From positions 186,001 to 250,000 of the forward strand of contig NW_026570245.1 of NCBI RefSeq assembly GCF_019649055.1: a stretch of 64,000 nucleotides of DNA, written 5' to 3'. The stretch comes from Paramacrobiotus metropolitanus (taxonomy: Eukaryota > Tardigrada > Eutardigrada > Parachela > Macrobiotidae). Below, one piece after another: positions 1 to 14,600 of the stretch; positions within the stretch are counted from its first letter, which is position 1, and every line of letters starts with the position of its first letter. A program made the position numbers and the translations under genes. Under the pieces are notes generated by a model, which saw nothing but the letters and a program-made list of their open reading frames with translations, did no database searches and was not told the DNA's origin.

Positions 1-3000
1 CGACCGTACGAAAAGAAGTTCATTAGGGCAAAGCCAACAGCAGCCATTTTGTACCGGGCTGACAAAAGGTTTGAACTTCCCTCTTCGTCTGATATATCAC
101 CTATAGTCATAACTCATCCACCACAATGACCGACTTTCTCGTATCTCCGTTTCACTTTCCTTTGCGTCTGATCAGGCGAAGAGATTCCCTCCGCCATCAC
201 AGGTAGACACTTGCGCTTTCCTCCCTCCGGCCATTTTCTTTATGGATGGGTCATCACAACAATTTAAAAATTGTCATGCATGGTCAGTGCCGGCGCATAC
301 ACCGGTAACAGTATAGCATGCAGAGCCAGAGAGAGTGAAAGAGAAATTCACTTGTTTGTCTTGGCTGTCTGTCTGACTCTCTTTCTCGTTTTCTCTCTTA
401 CACACTTTATATTGGAATTTCTCCATCTTTCCAAACCACTCACACACACAGCCATTCTTCAGCTGGAGAATGGCCACACCGTTTAACCCTGAAAAATATA
501 ACCTGATGTCGGCAGAAAAAATTCCCGTTGACATCAGCAGAAAATCGGTTGTGTGTGTGCGCGCGGCCAATCGGTAGTCCACTTTGTGCCGCGTACAAAA
601 ACGACACAGTTCAAACATCTGACAGTGATAATATGCAAATTCGTGCCTGACTGGTGTTTGTTTAATTGGTCAGTATGTTTGAAATTGTCAGGATGATTTT
701 GGCTGATCATGTAAAAAAGCAATCTCAAGAGCAACTAAAGTGCACTCGCATTTTTGTGTAGGATTCCAAAGTGCCTTCCATTTGCTTTTTGATATGGGTA
801 GAGGAATTTTCTAATGTAGTGTCTTTTGCAGGGAAAATTGAGGCAAATATAGTATGATTAAAGATAAAAGGTTAATTGTGTACGCCTGGGAAGGCCCAAA
901 ATCAATCTCCGACGACAATTTACGTCAACAGCTTCCAGGCATAAGATTGTACGGTTCCCATGCTACCGCTTATATTGGCGCATGCGACTCAAGAGATGGC
1001 CATCCATTTTACGGTTGTGAGATTGATCAGTTCCTACAGAATTCAAACAGTGTACTTATGAAATCACTCAGTTAATGCATGCAGACTGTGGTGAATTTAA
1101 AGGCATTCATGACTTTCATCTCTGTCATACTATTTAATATAGTGCTCTGTACAACTTGCAAGCAGTAGCACTTTTATGGGGTCGAAGTTAAAAACACATA
1201 TTGCGGAATTCGGTAACACAGTTCTTAAAAACAAATAAAAAAAACGAAGATATAGATTTTGGACAGTAAGCCGCATTTGAAATAATTCCCCACAGTAGCA
1301 CCGGTAGAGAAAAAACGTATCGGTAAGCGATACACGGTAATGCTGCACTAATGCGCAAGTAAACACATTTAATAGTGTGTATGGAGTACAGAGAAAACAC
1401 TTGAAAATTACGCTGAACCGTTGTCCATGATCACTCATGCAGTGTGGGCTGGTAGGAAAAACGCAAGAGTCATAATGCGATTGTTATCCCGATGCGCAAG
1501 AGTTCGGCCCACACGCATACACAGCACTGCGACAACCTGGGTACTTGTCGTCGACGACCAACGCTCATGTTCATGGGTGGGACTGGGCAAAGCGCACGCA
1601 CACGTATCGCTCGACGCATCAAACGCTGTATTAATTTTTCATCATCCGGGAGCACTGCTTTCTTGGTAGCCACTCACAACATTTACTTAACATGCCCCAC
1701 TGCCACCACAAATTACTCAGATTGAAGCTAGTTTAGATTGCAACATTCTGAGTCTTTCTGACTATCATTAACACAAACTTAAAAACTGCATGTAATACAA
1801 ATTTTTAATTTACCATCTTTTTTATTTTTGGTTAAGCACCGCGTGACTAGTGCACTCACACGGGAAGAGCCTGTGAGCATTTTATGGAATGTTTCGTTTT
1901 AAAAAAATTTGTGACCTAATGCATACCTGAACAAGCCAGCCAGTCATAAAATTTTTATCATAATTAGCTGCTTTTTCACGTTAATCAACACCCTGGTGCT
2001 TGATTAGCCGCATTGGCATTCTGCACAATATCCAAAAATACGCCTACAATTATACTACAGACAATAATCTTTTGGCGGGTGATTATACTAGCTAGATTGA
2101 AAAGAGTAATCCCTTTGCTGAGCTCCAATTGCACCAAAAATACCGGTTTCCGTCCGCGCACTATATACTGCTGTACTGTGATTTCCGTGAAGCTGGTAGT
2201 TTAATTTTATATTCCAACTATAATATAACGCTAGCCAGACGCATACTGTGTATATGTAATGTACAAAGTATTAATAGGAGAAGGACTGCATGCGGTGATA
2301 GTACATTGCTAAAAAAAGAGCGCGCACACGGCGACGTTCAAGGTTAACTACATTTTGGTGTTTATTGATTATGCAATAAACTGTCAGTGTCGCTGACTAT
2401 GGCCACACAGCCGTGCGCATTGTTAGTGTGCATGTTTGTCTTTCATATACACCATACATTACGCCGACTGACAAAGCATCCCAATGGGAAAACACACGAT
2501 TGTCTACCGACGTCGCCGGACTGTTGCTGTTTCCCTTACGCTTTTTTCACTCTATTTTAAGATGACCTCGAACTTGATTGATATAATCATTGTGCTAAAT
2601 TATTTGCATTCTTGTAAAAAAGGCCTTAACGATTGCCGTCAATTACTGACACATTAAAGGCATAACATGTATATCACACTGTATGTATATCACAAAGCGC
2701 TTAATTCAGTCACATAGTTATACAACAAATTTCCTTTTTTCTCAAGTTGGCCTCATTTCCCAGCATTGACTAATATACGGAAAAATCAATCCGTTAAGAT
2801 TATTTTGCGATTTTGTTCGTTAATTAACGACTTCTATAGTTTCATATTTGTTAATTTCTTGGACAGCGTTACTAATCGTAAATTGTTATACAAATGTTGT
2901 GTTATGTTATGTATAAGTATAAAAATGTTGTGTTATGTTACTGAGATTTTATTTACCGTTTTCTATGTTTAAGACCCTAATTTTGAAATTTACAGACGCA

Positions 3001-5671
3001 GTTTATTTGTAAGAAGCCTTTCGGAATTTGATGTTTCGTAATTAATTAAAACAGCTTATCAGAGCAGCGCATTGCCTTAATTGTTACTACTGTATATGCA
3101 AATTTAAGTGCAATAATTATTGAGTTGCCCAATTTACTTTTCTCATTCTGCGATTTCCCTAGCTCTGCTTAACGATATACATAAAACTTCAGCAGTTGGT
3201 TAACACTTGATGTCGATTGTGTTGGGCTTGGAAGTAATTAATACCAGGCGTTGCAGAAATAAATTCCCTTACATCGACAAACAACTTCCTCCTTGCGTTT
3301 TACCCGATCGCTTTCTTAATTATGGTTTTGGCAAGCCGTCGCAGTCGCTAATAAACACACGGCGCACCAGGCCGTGCGGCGCTTAATTAACACAAAAATA
3401 CCGGGCATCTTATCTTGTTTATTGGTCTAGCGCCGTTGATAGTATTGACCACAAAGAGAAAAGGTGATAAGGTTACGTAATCCCTCGCCAGGTAGTTTAC
3501 ATATCGTATAGACATATGCCGCTGTGTGCGAGAGAGAAGAGGAAAAAACAACAACAATTGAGCCTGTCGAGAGAGAGTAAAAGTGGTTTCCTTTTCACTG
3601 GATACATTCCATTGTGTGTACAATGTAGTATGCATGCATTGGCTGTATACGTTAGGTATACGGCGTTGTCTATGTAGATGTATGTGTTCATTTGATCCTT
3701 ATGCCGGCGCATTAATTTACTCGATGCCAAATTTACAAGGTCACACTGGCCGCGCGGCATGGCTTTTGTTCTGATCGTTGTGTATACATGGGTATTGTGC
3801 TGGCATGTGTTGTTGTTGGGAAAATAAAATAAACGATCAGAGAAAGTTTCTTTTGGGGTTATTACATAATTCCAGCTGATAATTATGCCATCGTATAACT
3901 GTCATAAACGCAAGATCTGCCATACAAACGAATTAAAAGAACATCTAAATAACTGCTTAAATTACTCGTAGATACCTAATAAATTTACAAAAATAGCTGG
4001 CGAAAAATAAATGCGTAAAAATTTGTGGACTTTTGTGTGAAAAACAGCTGTTTAACATTTGCTAGGGCATTTTTTGAAATCTAATACCTGATCGAGAACA
4101 ACTTAACTCAGGCGGTGCGTCACATACAGTGACAAGCATTGGCTAACTCGTTTTTTTCGATTTAAAATTAGAGATCGGAAAAGCCTTTCTTTGAATGAGG
4201 CGAGACGTACGCATGCTGCACGTAGTAAATCATTAAGGTAGAACACAACAGACTTAACATCGTTTTCTTGCCAATTAGAGCGGGTTAATTTCAACATGTA
4301 AAATTTTAACAATTTAATTAAGTGAAAAGCAGGTTAACTGAACGACGCATTAATTAATCTGTACCAGTTTGTTCGTAGAGCTTACTGGTTAGTGCCACAA
4401 ATCTGTTTGAAAATTCTTCTAATTCTATTGAAAAAAAACATGTTCATATATAACTTAATCTATTCATGTAAACTTAATTACTGCATAAATTATAAAAGCG
4501 GCGTGTACTTCATTTCCACTTTTGTTTCTTATGTAATTAAAATTTGATAAACAATAACTTTTTTACTTGCAAAAACAATACATTATTTTTAAAAAGAGAA
4601 ATTATAATAAAGGTACTTAATTAATAGCTAAGCAAAAAGCGGTTCGACAGTCATTCATAAAATTAATATTATGAGTTTCAAGGGAAATGTGCCGGTAAGT
4701 GATTAAAAAAATATGGGCAAACCCAAGATAAGCATCAGATCTGCCATTAAGGGTTTGTTTTCTTGTACCACCAGGTATCAGCTGTACCGGTGATATACTA
4801 ACAGCCACCTGTTGCACATGCGGGAGTGGTCTATAAATGAAATCCACCGGTGGGGCGGGGATTAGCTGTATACAGCGCACACTATTGCCACACACAACAC
4901 ACTAAACCAATTTACCGGTGTGTTTCCAAATGCAGTGGCCGGTGATTGATAGCGTAAAGTGGAAAGTGATGCCGCGACTCCATCGCAACGTATAGCGTGT
5001 AGAATCCGTAACAGCCATGGCTAATATGCAAAGTACTTGAGGTCCAATCTTAAAACGCTGTATAATATACCACTGGGCAAAGACAGACAGAGACTAGAGG
5101 GTGCTCCCCCCGTGAAAAACATTTTTGATCGAGTGAATTGCGTTGGTTGATGAGCGTGCGCGCGCAGACGCTTGTTCTTTAATCCCCCGGCATATATCAC
5201 GGCATATACATATCAAAAACCACTTCCGGTCATTTTTTTCTGTAACGAATGGATATTTGTGGATGATATTGTGTTTCCCATCCCACTCTTTCGCGTTCGG
5301 TCGGCTGACGGAGAGTTTTCATTTGTCGATTGCCAATATCTTCCGGAATTTTTCACCATTACCGGCTGATTAATCTGTTTGTTGGGGCGAAAGCCGTAGG
5401 TCCATTTCATTTTGTCAACCGGAGTTAATACATCCATTCTTGTCGATCAGCCAAATGTCAGCCATCATGTAGGATACCACAAGCCGATATTGCTCCAACC
5501 GATCACTTTATTCTCAGGTTGATTTGTTTTTGGGGGAAACTGCGAGATGTCTTGACAAAATGCCGGCACTGATAATTACTCGCTTGCTCTAGTGCTTCGG
5601 CGGTCGTTCGCTGTGTGTTTTGGGACTTTGTTTCGTGGGCTAATCAACAGCAAAAGGGAAGAGTCAAGAAA
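1..5671. other. Upstream and 5' leader region of grainyhead, no supported gene
   Basis: No protein-coding segment here matches a family I know. Short open frames exist, for example 854-1075 on the plus strand, but they lack recognisable motifs and do not join in phase to the first grainyhead exon. The stretch is AT-rich with scattered GT/CA and GA tracts. The last kilobase before 5672 is where the grainyhead promoter and 5' leader should lie. A TATAAA is present at 4832-4837 and a group of CCGGT motifs at 4691-4943. A possible 3' splice site (AATCAACAG) sits about 20 bases before the start codon, so part of the leader may be spliced. Confidence 0.5.
4691..4943. promoter_or_regulatory. Cluster of CCGGT sites upstream of grainyhead (possible Grh/CP2 sites)
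   Basis: Three perfect ACCGGT palindromes (4786-4791, 4846-4851, 4914-4919) and two GCCGGT sites (4691-4696, 4938-4943) fall within about 250 bases, around a TATAAA at 4832-4837. The Grainyhead family binds sequences centred on AACCGGTT. The match is only to the core, and ACCGGT is mildly over-represented across the whole window, so autoregulation is inference. Confidence 0.3.
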
Positions 5672-8600
5672 ATGATGGTTGATATGAGCAGTAATGCTTA
5701 TTTACAGCATGCATATTACAAGTAAGTTTCTATTAATGTCTTCCGAGTAAGAAAATCGTTTAAACTCGATTAATTTTAGGTAGAAAAAAGCTTTTTTTGT
5801 ACGTAAACATAGTAATGTCGGCGTTTGTAAAAGAATTGTAGAAACCCACTTTCTCAAAACGCTTTGAAGAGTAACGCAATTTCTTACACCTCTAGATCTG
5901 CATGGGCATAAATTATGGTGGTCTGTAAAATTTACAATGCCGGGCGATAGTGGATATATGCACAGCATGCATATGTATGCAGATGCACAATTTGGGCGAA
6001 ACCGAAAACGCGGTTCTCATGCTTTATTTGGTAATTGTACACTGAATGTCACGTAGATTATTTGAGAAGCATTAAGCAGTGTTTTATTACCGCTGTTCTT
6101 GTTTATTGTTGGCATTTTTACGCTGAATAAATTGGCTACTTTTTCTATATTTCCGTGTCTATTTATGTCCCGTTTATTGCGTAATAGCTCCACTTTGTCT
6201 GTTCTGGGAAATTAATTTATGCTAAAATTGTCAAAGCAGACAATAATATTGTAATACATACATACTAAAAATACTTATCCACTTTCCCGATCGCGACGGA
6301 TAAGATGGATCGTTTAACTGGCAATTTAAAGTTGCAATGATAATGTTGTTGCTGTCATTGTCTACTGTAGTGGCAGCTCTAATGCACTGCGCAGTTGACC
6401 CGCGGGCGGTTTTGTTATTCTTAAGAATTTTAATGAATATTTTTCCGCATTACTGTTTCGACGTTTCCGCTTGGTCTGCTTGGAGAAGATGACAAAGCGA
6501 AGTGTAATCGTTTTGGTCAAAATAATCCGCATTCCCTTTCGGAGAAGGAATTAAAAATTACTAAGAACGTGTGCAGCAGTTGCTCATCTGCTAATGTTTC
6601 TATTGATTTGCAAATTGAGTCCAAAAAGCATCAGTATCCAGCCAGTTCGCTGTGGAAAGTTAGAAGCCATATGCCGGTAACAAAAATACATTAATTTTCC
6701 CACGCATGTATCCTCGTGGGAAACTTCATTAGTCACCTTTATTCAGTGCAGAATTGCTGCTATTAATAATTACTGATATTTGCAATGCGTTCCAAAATTT
6801 AAATGCACATAGGCTATCTGAAAATCGGAAAAACCTTTCCTACATTTTATTCCAACCAAGAAAACGTTATGGTATGCACGAAGCGGTGCCTTCCAGTGAT
6901 GTCACCTGTTGCACTGACAATGAGCACGATGACAGTCTATAAACCATGTGCATTTCACTATGCCGTGCATTATGTCCGTTTCGGTATCGGAACATAAGGA
7001 ATCGCCTTGTTCTAACGCGCGGCAGCACCAATCAACCAGGAACCACCCATCTGTCAGGGCAGCGCTACGCGAGAAAGAGAATGTGCACCGTGTGTGTGTG
7101 TGTGATAGAAAAAAAGTTTGGCGGAAGCTTTAATGAAAGGAGCTGTAATTGCCTTCACAGATATATGCAGCCAACACCTTTTCCTTTGCCAGACGATTTA
7201 CTGCATACGCACATGCGCCATGTATGGAATGGCAGAACACCTCTTTTAACACTCACCTTCAACATAAACAACCCGGGCGCACTGTTAGAGAGAAAGAGAG
7301 AAACGGATGTTAACCATCCAGCTGTGTACCGCTTCCGCCTGGCCCGGCATGCTCCATTACAATTTCTAATTTAACGCTTTTTTCCTTCTGATTGTGCTTA
7401 ATTATTAAGAATTTAGGAGTGCTACTCGTACTTCTGCAGTACGGTTACCGCGTGTTTAATCTTCGGCATCTTAGAATAAGCCTATGCAAAAAACTTTCAA
7501 CATTTCTTAAAAAATTATATGAATGTGGAAAATTCAACGTTGGACGGTTAATTAGACTTTTTGGTGGTGTTAATTACGACTTAGCAAAGTTTTTGTCAGG
7601 CGCATCCGAAAGGTGCACGGACAGATGTGAATAGGTTGTTAGCATTGATTTCAATGATATTCTCCCTTCACATGGCAAATACATATATTTCCACAATTCC
7701 ATTTGAAGACATCGGTAATAGAACGGCACTATCATCATCCCGCCGATCGTTAATACGTGCACAAGTTGGAAATGTCGGTCAGAGGTGAAGTAGGTGAGCA
7801 CTTGAGAAGGTGAAGACTTTCTCCTGAACCACTGCACATTCAGGCAAAGATGTGCATCTTCAAGATTCGCGCTCCAATGAATATTCATACACTGTCCGAA
7901 TGGACCAGTCAAACATTTATTCATTTATTATCGAAAAACACTTGAATCACCGCAAAAATCCACCACACACAACGGAACACAAACATACAGAAGCCACACG
8001 GCCTGCCACACGTCGGCTAATGTATTGCAAAAATTAATTTCGTGCTGATGGTGTGCCCGCGACAACAGGTGTCGGTGTGCCCTTTTCCTGTACAGCCTAT
8101 GCTGCGGCACGCAGTGGATCGCAGGGCGTCAACCGTGATTCCGCCTGTGTTTTTTATTACATTCCCTGTCTGTCTCTCTGTGTCTCTGGTGCAAATGCGC
8201 GGTAGCCCATTGAAATCCACTGTGGGTACTTTTTTCATCCGTCGGCGATAGTGGGGCGCCTACGCCAGATGCGCATTGCTAATGTAAATCTCAAGCGTCC
8301 GATCCGCGCCAATCCGCTTGCCATGATGATGATGCTGGCCGCAGCGTCAGCCCAAACTGCCCAGAGTCTAATCGCGCGGTCAGTTGGGTTCTCTTGTGTC
8401 TCTTGCTGGTCTCCCTGTTGTTGTTGTGTGTACGACAGAAACAAGATTTATTAACTTGTTAAGTACAATTTTGCGCTCCCCGTCAAGTGCTTTTAATTGC
8501 AACCCTAAGAGCCATTTTAATCCGTTTTACGCAGAGGTGGAGTCAACAATATACGCTTTCCAGTCATTTGATATCTGAGTTGCTTTTTTCGAAATTAATC

Positions 8601-11600
8601 ATCTCCTACAGGGAAATGTGCCAGTGTACACGTGATTAAGTGTCTGTCAGTATACTGACGGAATTCGTCGCAAATCCCCGGTAAACGCTGTGCCGCATGC
8701 CAAATACACTGCCCAAGAGCCAAATGTCGCTTTGATGTTGTGTAGCAAACTTGGGAATAATATTCCACTTTTTCACGCTCAGCGTGCCGTGCTGTGGTGG
8801 TCGTGATGATGATGTAATCCACGACGAGAAAGCAGCGAATGGCGCGGCGCGTCGCATGAGCGGCTAATTGTCGTTGTTAACCCTTTGCGTGTGTTCTTTG
8901 CAGCGGAGGACAGGCTGTGAGTAAGAAAAGCCAACAGCAGCAGTTGAACGGTGGGATTGAGTCCAAGACATCAGCGACGACACCAACCAGCGTCATAACC
9001 AATGTCAATGCAGCCGCGGCCCGTCTGAACATGCTGGATAATGAGGATAGTTGGCATATTCGTTATCGGACGTCAGTGGTCAATCAGACGGCGGGCCTCA
9101 ACGACGAGAATCCCTTGACGACGGCCACCGCCGCCATGCTAAACATCAACGGGAACGATGAGCATCCGCACAGTATGGGATTATCCATTTATGATTATTA
9201 TAAGATCCCGGGAATGGAGAAGATTGGAGGCAAAACTGCCGATATATGGCATAGGTATGTTTTCGTTACCTTTAACTAAGAAGCGGCAAATCTTCCAGTC
9301 GTGAATCCATATACAACTTCATGCAGAATTTGTTCGTGAGAGCGGTGTACAGCGAACTAAGCGGTTGCGTCAAAAAGCCTTCATATTTTCGAGCGGACGC
9401 TATACCAGCACGATAAATATACTACTTTATAAATTTTAAATAGCTAAAAAATACTACAGCGAAATTAACAATTTATCAAATTTAAACCAGGCATAAAAAT
9501 TATAACAATTAAAAGTGAACTTTACTCGCTTCGAAATTATCAGTAATTTGCAATGTTGATACTGGTCTTCTTCGCCACAGTATGAGACATCGTTGAATAA
9601 ATAATTAAATATAATAAGAAATAATTTCATAATTATCTATGGCTGTTAGTCATTTACAGTTATGCTTTGATGCACGCTTCTGACGTAATTGTCGGGGAAA
9701 TGAGCATGTATTCCGGGAACAATTAACCTTGCGCGTTTCCAGCAAGGAAGTGAATTGCTAAAGTTTTTACGGTGGGAAAAGTTTTATCCTATAATTTTTT
9801 TGCTAATTGCTTTGGAACGCAATCAAGTGCATTGCTGCCGCTGCGGTATTATACGGTTGATTAAGCACTGTATGACTATTTAAGAGCAACAGGTATGCTT
9901 TTTGGCCGGTGCAGCGCCAGCGGCCAGGAAATTGATAATGGGTGTCCATATTTGTTTTCAGGCTTAGGGCACAAAATCATAATTTGTTTATACACCAACT
10001 GAATAATCTGAATATTTTGCCCGCTGTTTTATGACTACTGAATAGTGTCGCCGTATCAGCACATTCTTAGTACCGACAGTATAACGATGTGAAAGGAAAA
10101 TTTAGAATAAATCGTATTTGTGCAAAACGTTTTTGGCGCGCCATGTAGGGATGGCCATAAATTGGCCCCGGTAAATTTGCGGCGCGTATAAAACGAATTC
10201 GTAAGGTATACACAAAAGGCTTTTATTCCGCTTCCTTATTGTATCAGCAATGTCAGGTCGAATAGGTTAAACGTATGATATTAATTTGATGCTGATATAT
10301 TTCCAAAAAGAACTTTGTGTTCTATTATATGATATCAAATGGTATGTAACTAAATAATGTAAGCAAACTAAAGTGGAGAAAATTTTAAAAATGATGTTGT
10401 ACGGTTTAAATGGCTTTAATTGTGAAACGTTCATTTAAAATTACACTCCATAAAACCGATAGCGAAAGATTTTGTTGTTTAGAGGTAGCGCACGCTTGTA
10501 GAAATCCTCTCATTGCGGTCGATAAATCTGAATCAGAATAATGCGAATCAGAGTGGTTGAAACTTCAAATTTTTTATTAAATTCCCTTGATTTTACGGTC
10601 AGCCTGGAGTTGGCAAGTGTATCATGAGAACATTTTATTTACGAGCGTGTTCGCTGACAAGGTGGGCGGTGTCATGAGAACTAACTTCTCCATTCATCCA
10701 CCTCAAGCAGATTCAATGGCAAGCAACTCAAGAATTTCGAGAATATACGGCCGCAATCATACACACTATATAGGCACAACGAGTTTGTTTTCTTTTGTCA
10801 TAATGATCCCAAAACTCCATTGATTCATTCATCCAGTCATTCATTGAGAATTTCCCTCGCCAGGCATTTCTGTTATAGCTCTACTTTTACAATCGTACAA
10901 AACGTATTATCCTTTCCGCTGTAGTGATGGCTCCATGGAAGTGTCGACCATCAAGATGGCCGGTACCAACGGCCAATCCCACCAGCGCGCCTACCACACC
11001 AAATCCCAATCCGACCGCCATTCCCCCGATCATCCCCTCCGCCCCTCCCACCATTCGTCGCCCTCCAGCGACACCGACAATTCCCCGCACAGCACCAGTC
11101 CCATGTCGCACGCCGTGGTCTCCTCCAGCACCTACTCACATTCCGTCAAACAGGAGTCCGACGGGAATTCCGTCATCATGAAACAGGAACAGCACCACGA
11201 ACTGCCGCCCATCCACCAGGCCGCCTTCGGTGTGGCCTATGGGAACTATGGGCAGGCGGTTCCCTATGTGACGGCGCTCGGCGACACGCAGACGGTGCTC
11301 CTGCAGGCCGCCAACGGGGAATACTACCGGACGCCCATTGCCGCGCCCATGGATTATGGGTATGGGTTCGGGGGCGGCCGGCCGGGGCAGACGGGCGGGC
11401 ACTTTCAGGATCCGACGGAACAGATGATTATGGAACGGTACCGGCAGGCCAGCGGGTTTGCGCAGAACAGTATCAATCAGGCCGTGGCGCATAGTGGACT
11501 CAGTGTGGATCTGCCGTCGCCGGACAGTGGACTCGGCGAGGCACTCGCATCCAGAGAACATGCCGCTCAACAGGTACTGTAGAAACTGCATGAAGTAATG

Positions 11601-14600
11601 CTTCCTGATTTATAATTTATTTTTCGAATGTTTCCTGAATTGTGGTCACTCGCACCGCATTCTGACCACCAAAATTCATACTCGTACTGGTACATATCCG
11701 GGTGCGAAAATAGCCATTTGCGCAAGAGAATGATCGCCAATACAATGCACAGATTGCGATCAGAACACTGAACAGTAAAGCCAGAGCGATCAACATCGAA
11801 TTAATTTAATTTAGTTTAATCTCGAAATAATTATATTGTCGCTCTACTGACTCTACACAATACGCGCATTTACCAGTTCAGTACCTAAAGCATTCCATTA
11901 TAAATTTAATTCCAGATTTTCGTTATTCCTTGATTCACCTGTTGCTTCTTCGATTTTCGACCGATTTAGTTTTCTACCGATGCAAGGGTTTACTTTTTGT
12001 TACTTCAGAATAATTGGCTGTTCTCGAGTGACTGCGGCGACTCATCGTCGCCACCCTGAAATAGGATCCTTTTTTGTAAAAATAGGCTCTTTTTTCATGG
12101 TGTATTCCTCATGAGATTTTTTGCGTACGGCAGATGTATGAGTACAACACGAACGACATGCATGGCTCATGTGTCTCGGGCTCACTCATGTCGCCCACAA
12201 CATCGACATCTGACAGTCCCCGGTTAACGCCAACTCCAAATAATCGCCGTAACTCGTCCGTTGAACGAACACCGGTTGAGAAGCTTGGATCTGCCAATCC
12301 GGTTGTCAATATTCCCAAAGTGTAAGAAACTATCGCAATTTCTCTCGTCCTGGTGTAATCTACAGTCTTGTCATTGTCAGCACTTCCCTAATCTGTCAGT
12401 CAAACGCAAAAAAATTTGAAAAGTTTTCTCGAGAAATGTATTTTATATTTTAATTATATAGAATCAGTTTTTTACCTGGTTGCATTGTAAAATATGGCGT
12501 GCAAAACATTCAAAGGCCCTCAGACCTATTTAATCTTATGTTGCTGCCTATGGAAAGCGGGCAGACGTAGTGTAAGGGCAATCACAGGCATTCAAGGTGT
12601 CCCATAAGATCCATGCTCAACCCTATAAAAACATTTGCGATGACTTGTTCATGCGCGAGTTTCGATGCTCATGAACTAGTCATCACAACTGTTTTTATAG
12701 GGCTGAACATGGATTTAATTTTCATTTTTGTATTTGCATACCGATGGAAAAAATCTAATGGTTCTCTTTTAAATGCTTTTGATGAATACAGTGTGACTGC
12801 ACTATGCTGCATCGTATCGCTATTTATAGAATTTAAAAGAAATGAGAGGCGCTTCGTATTTGTTTTTGTTAACCATCTTGCCGATTCCAAATGAAATTAA
12901 TAAATGGCGTGAATAAGATACTTAACGTTAATATTCATCTGCCCAGAGCTGGCGACTGATTACCGGAAGTGATTGCAATGTAAATCAGCATAGAGCCATC
13001 TGGAGATTATCCGGCTTAAGTGTAATGATCCCCATTGTATTGTACATCCAGTGCTCTAATCCCGTTGTCTTTTCTATAAACTGACAGATTTTCCAATGTG
13101 GGCTTCCGCTATTACCTGGAAGCGCCCATAAGCACGAGCCAAAAACGCGAGGAAGACCGGATTACCTACATCAACAAAGGTATGCAGATCGGGTTTGGTA
13201 CCGTCGCCGGGGCACGCCGGTGATCGTGTTGTGTTGTTAATGCGATTGCATGCATGGGGAGACGTGATGTGATACACCCTGTTGATAAATAAGCCCATTG
13301 CTGAGCTATTGATCATTTGATATTATTCCACCGCGGATTGCATGGGTGACTCCACCCCGGTTTGAGTTGGCAGCACCGGCTACATCACATCCACGCGGCT
13401 TGTTAATAATTTAGCCTAATTTAGGGATGCTGATCATTTTATTTTTTTTAAATTGTTGTTTCTTTAGGCCAGTTTTATCCCATCACGCTCGAATACATTC
13501 CGGATTCGGAAAAACCTTTGAAATCCCAAACAGTCAAAGTAAGGACAAGGAAATTGGGAAAAATAACTCCGTTATTGTATAGCAGTTGCATCAAACAATC
13601 TATCAGTTAACATTTATGTGTAGAAGTACTGGATAAACGACAAAAGTTGGGAATGGCAGTGTAATTTGGTAGAAGCCATAATACCTCGGCGTATCATAAT
13701 GAAGACGCTGTCGATGAGGATAGAAATTATGTTACTACAAGACCTATTATCATTTCTGTTAATATATCAAATTTTTTTCTGTAAATATCCCAAGGTAACA
13801 GTTAAACGATAAAATGTCATAAATGGTTTTACATTTATTTTAATTTTGCAAATAAAAGTTGCACTATCGAAGTTGATTTCGGTGAATGATGCGGTATTAA
13901 TAACACTTGATCGCCGAGCACTTAATGTGCAGATTGTGGTCAATTGGGAAGTATTTCCCGGCATCAAGTGCGGCAGCGTTGCTGCTCTTCATGGGCTCTC
14001 GTATTAGACTGGCCACTTGATACTTCCTTCTTGGGGGGCAATTTGATCTGTCTGTTTATCAGGCGGACAATAACAACACTGTACCATAAAGGGTACTGTA
14101 ATGCACGTAGTGTACCTGTTTGATTATTATGGTGTGCATTATAGAGCACCATCATGCTGGTGTTCCGTGAGGAGAAAACCAGCGAAGAGGAAGCCAAAGC
14201 CTGGCAGTTCTGGCATAGCCGGCAGCACAGTATCAAGCAGCGGATTTTCGACGCCGACACCAAGAACAGTCAGGGCTTGGTGGGATGTATTGAGGAGACA
14301 TCGCACAATGCCATCTCCGTCTACTGGAATCCCCACGAAGGTCACGCCAAAGTCAATATCGCTGTACAGTGCCTCAGTACGGACTTCAGTAACCAAAAGG
14401 GCGTCAAGGTGAATAATACAATTTTCTGTGCTCGAAGTACGGTACGAGTATCCATTTTAATTTTTACCATAAATTTTGAATGCAGTTTTATTCAGTTTAA
14501 CATTAGCGCTTCGGTTGTTACGAGTTGTGAATAAAAATAAATTTGTTTATGTCCTCCTGTTACTTAATTATTAATTACCAGTTTTGCAATACGAGAACTA

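Noticed and set aside
854-1075. 73-residue open frame after a possible acceptor (TTTTGCAG)
   Set aside because: No recognisable motif, and its phase does not lead into the first grainyhead exon.
6946-7374. 142-residue plus-strand frame inside the first grainyhead intron
   Set aside because: Composition is repeat-driven (GTGTGT, AGAGAA), with no domain or partner exon.
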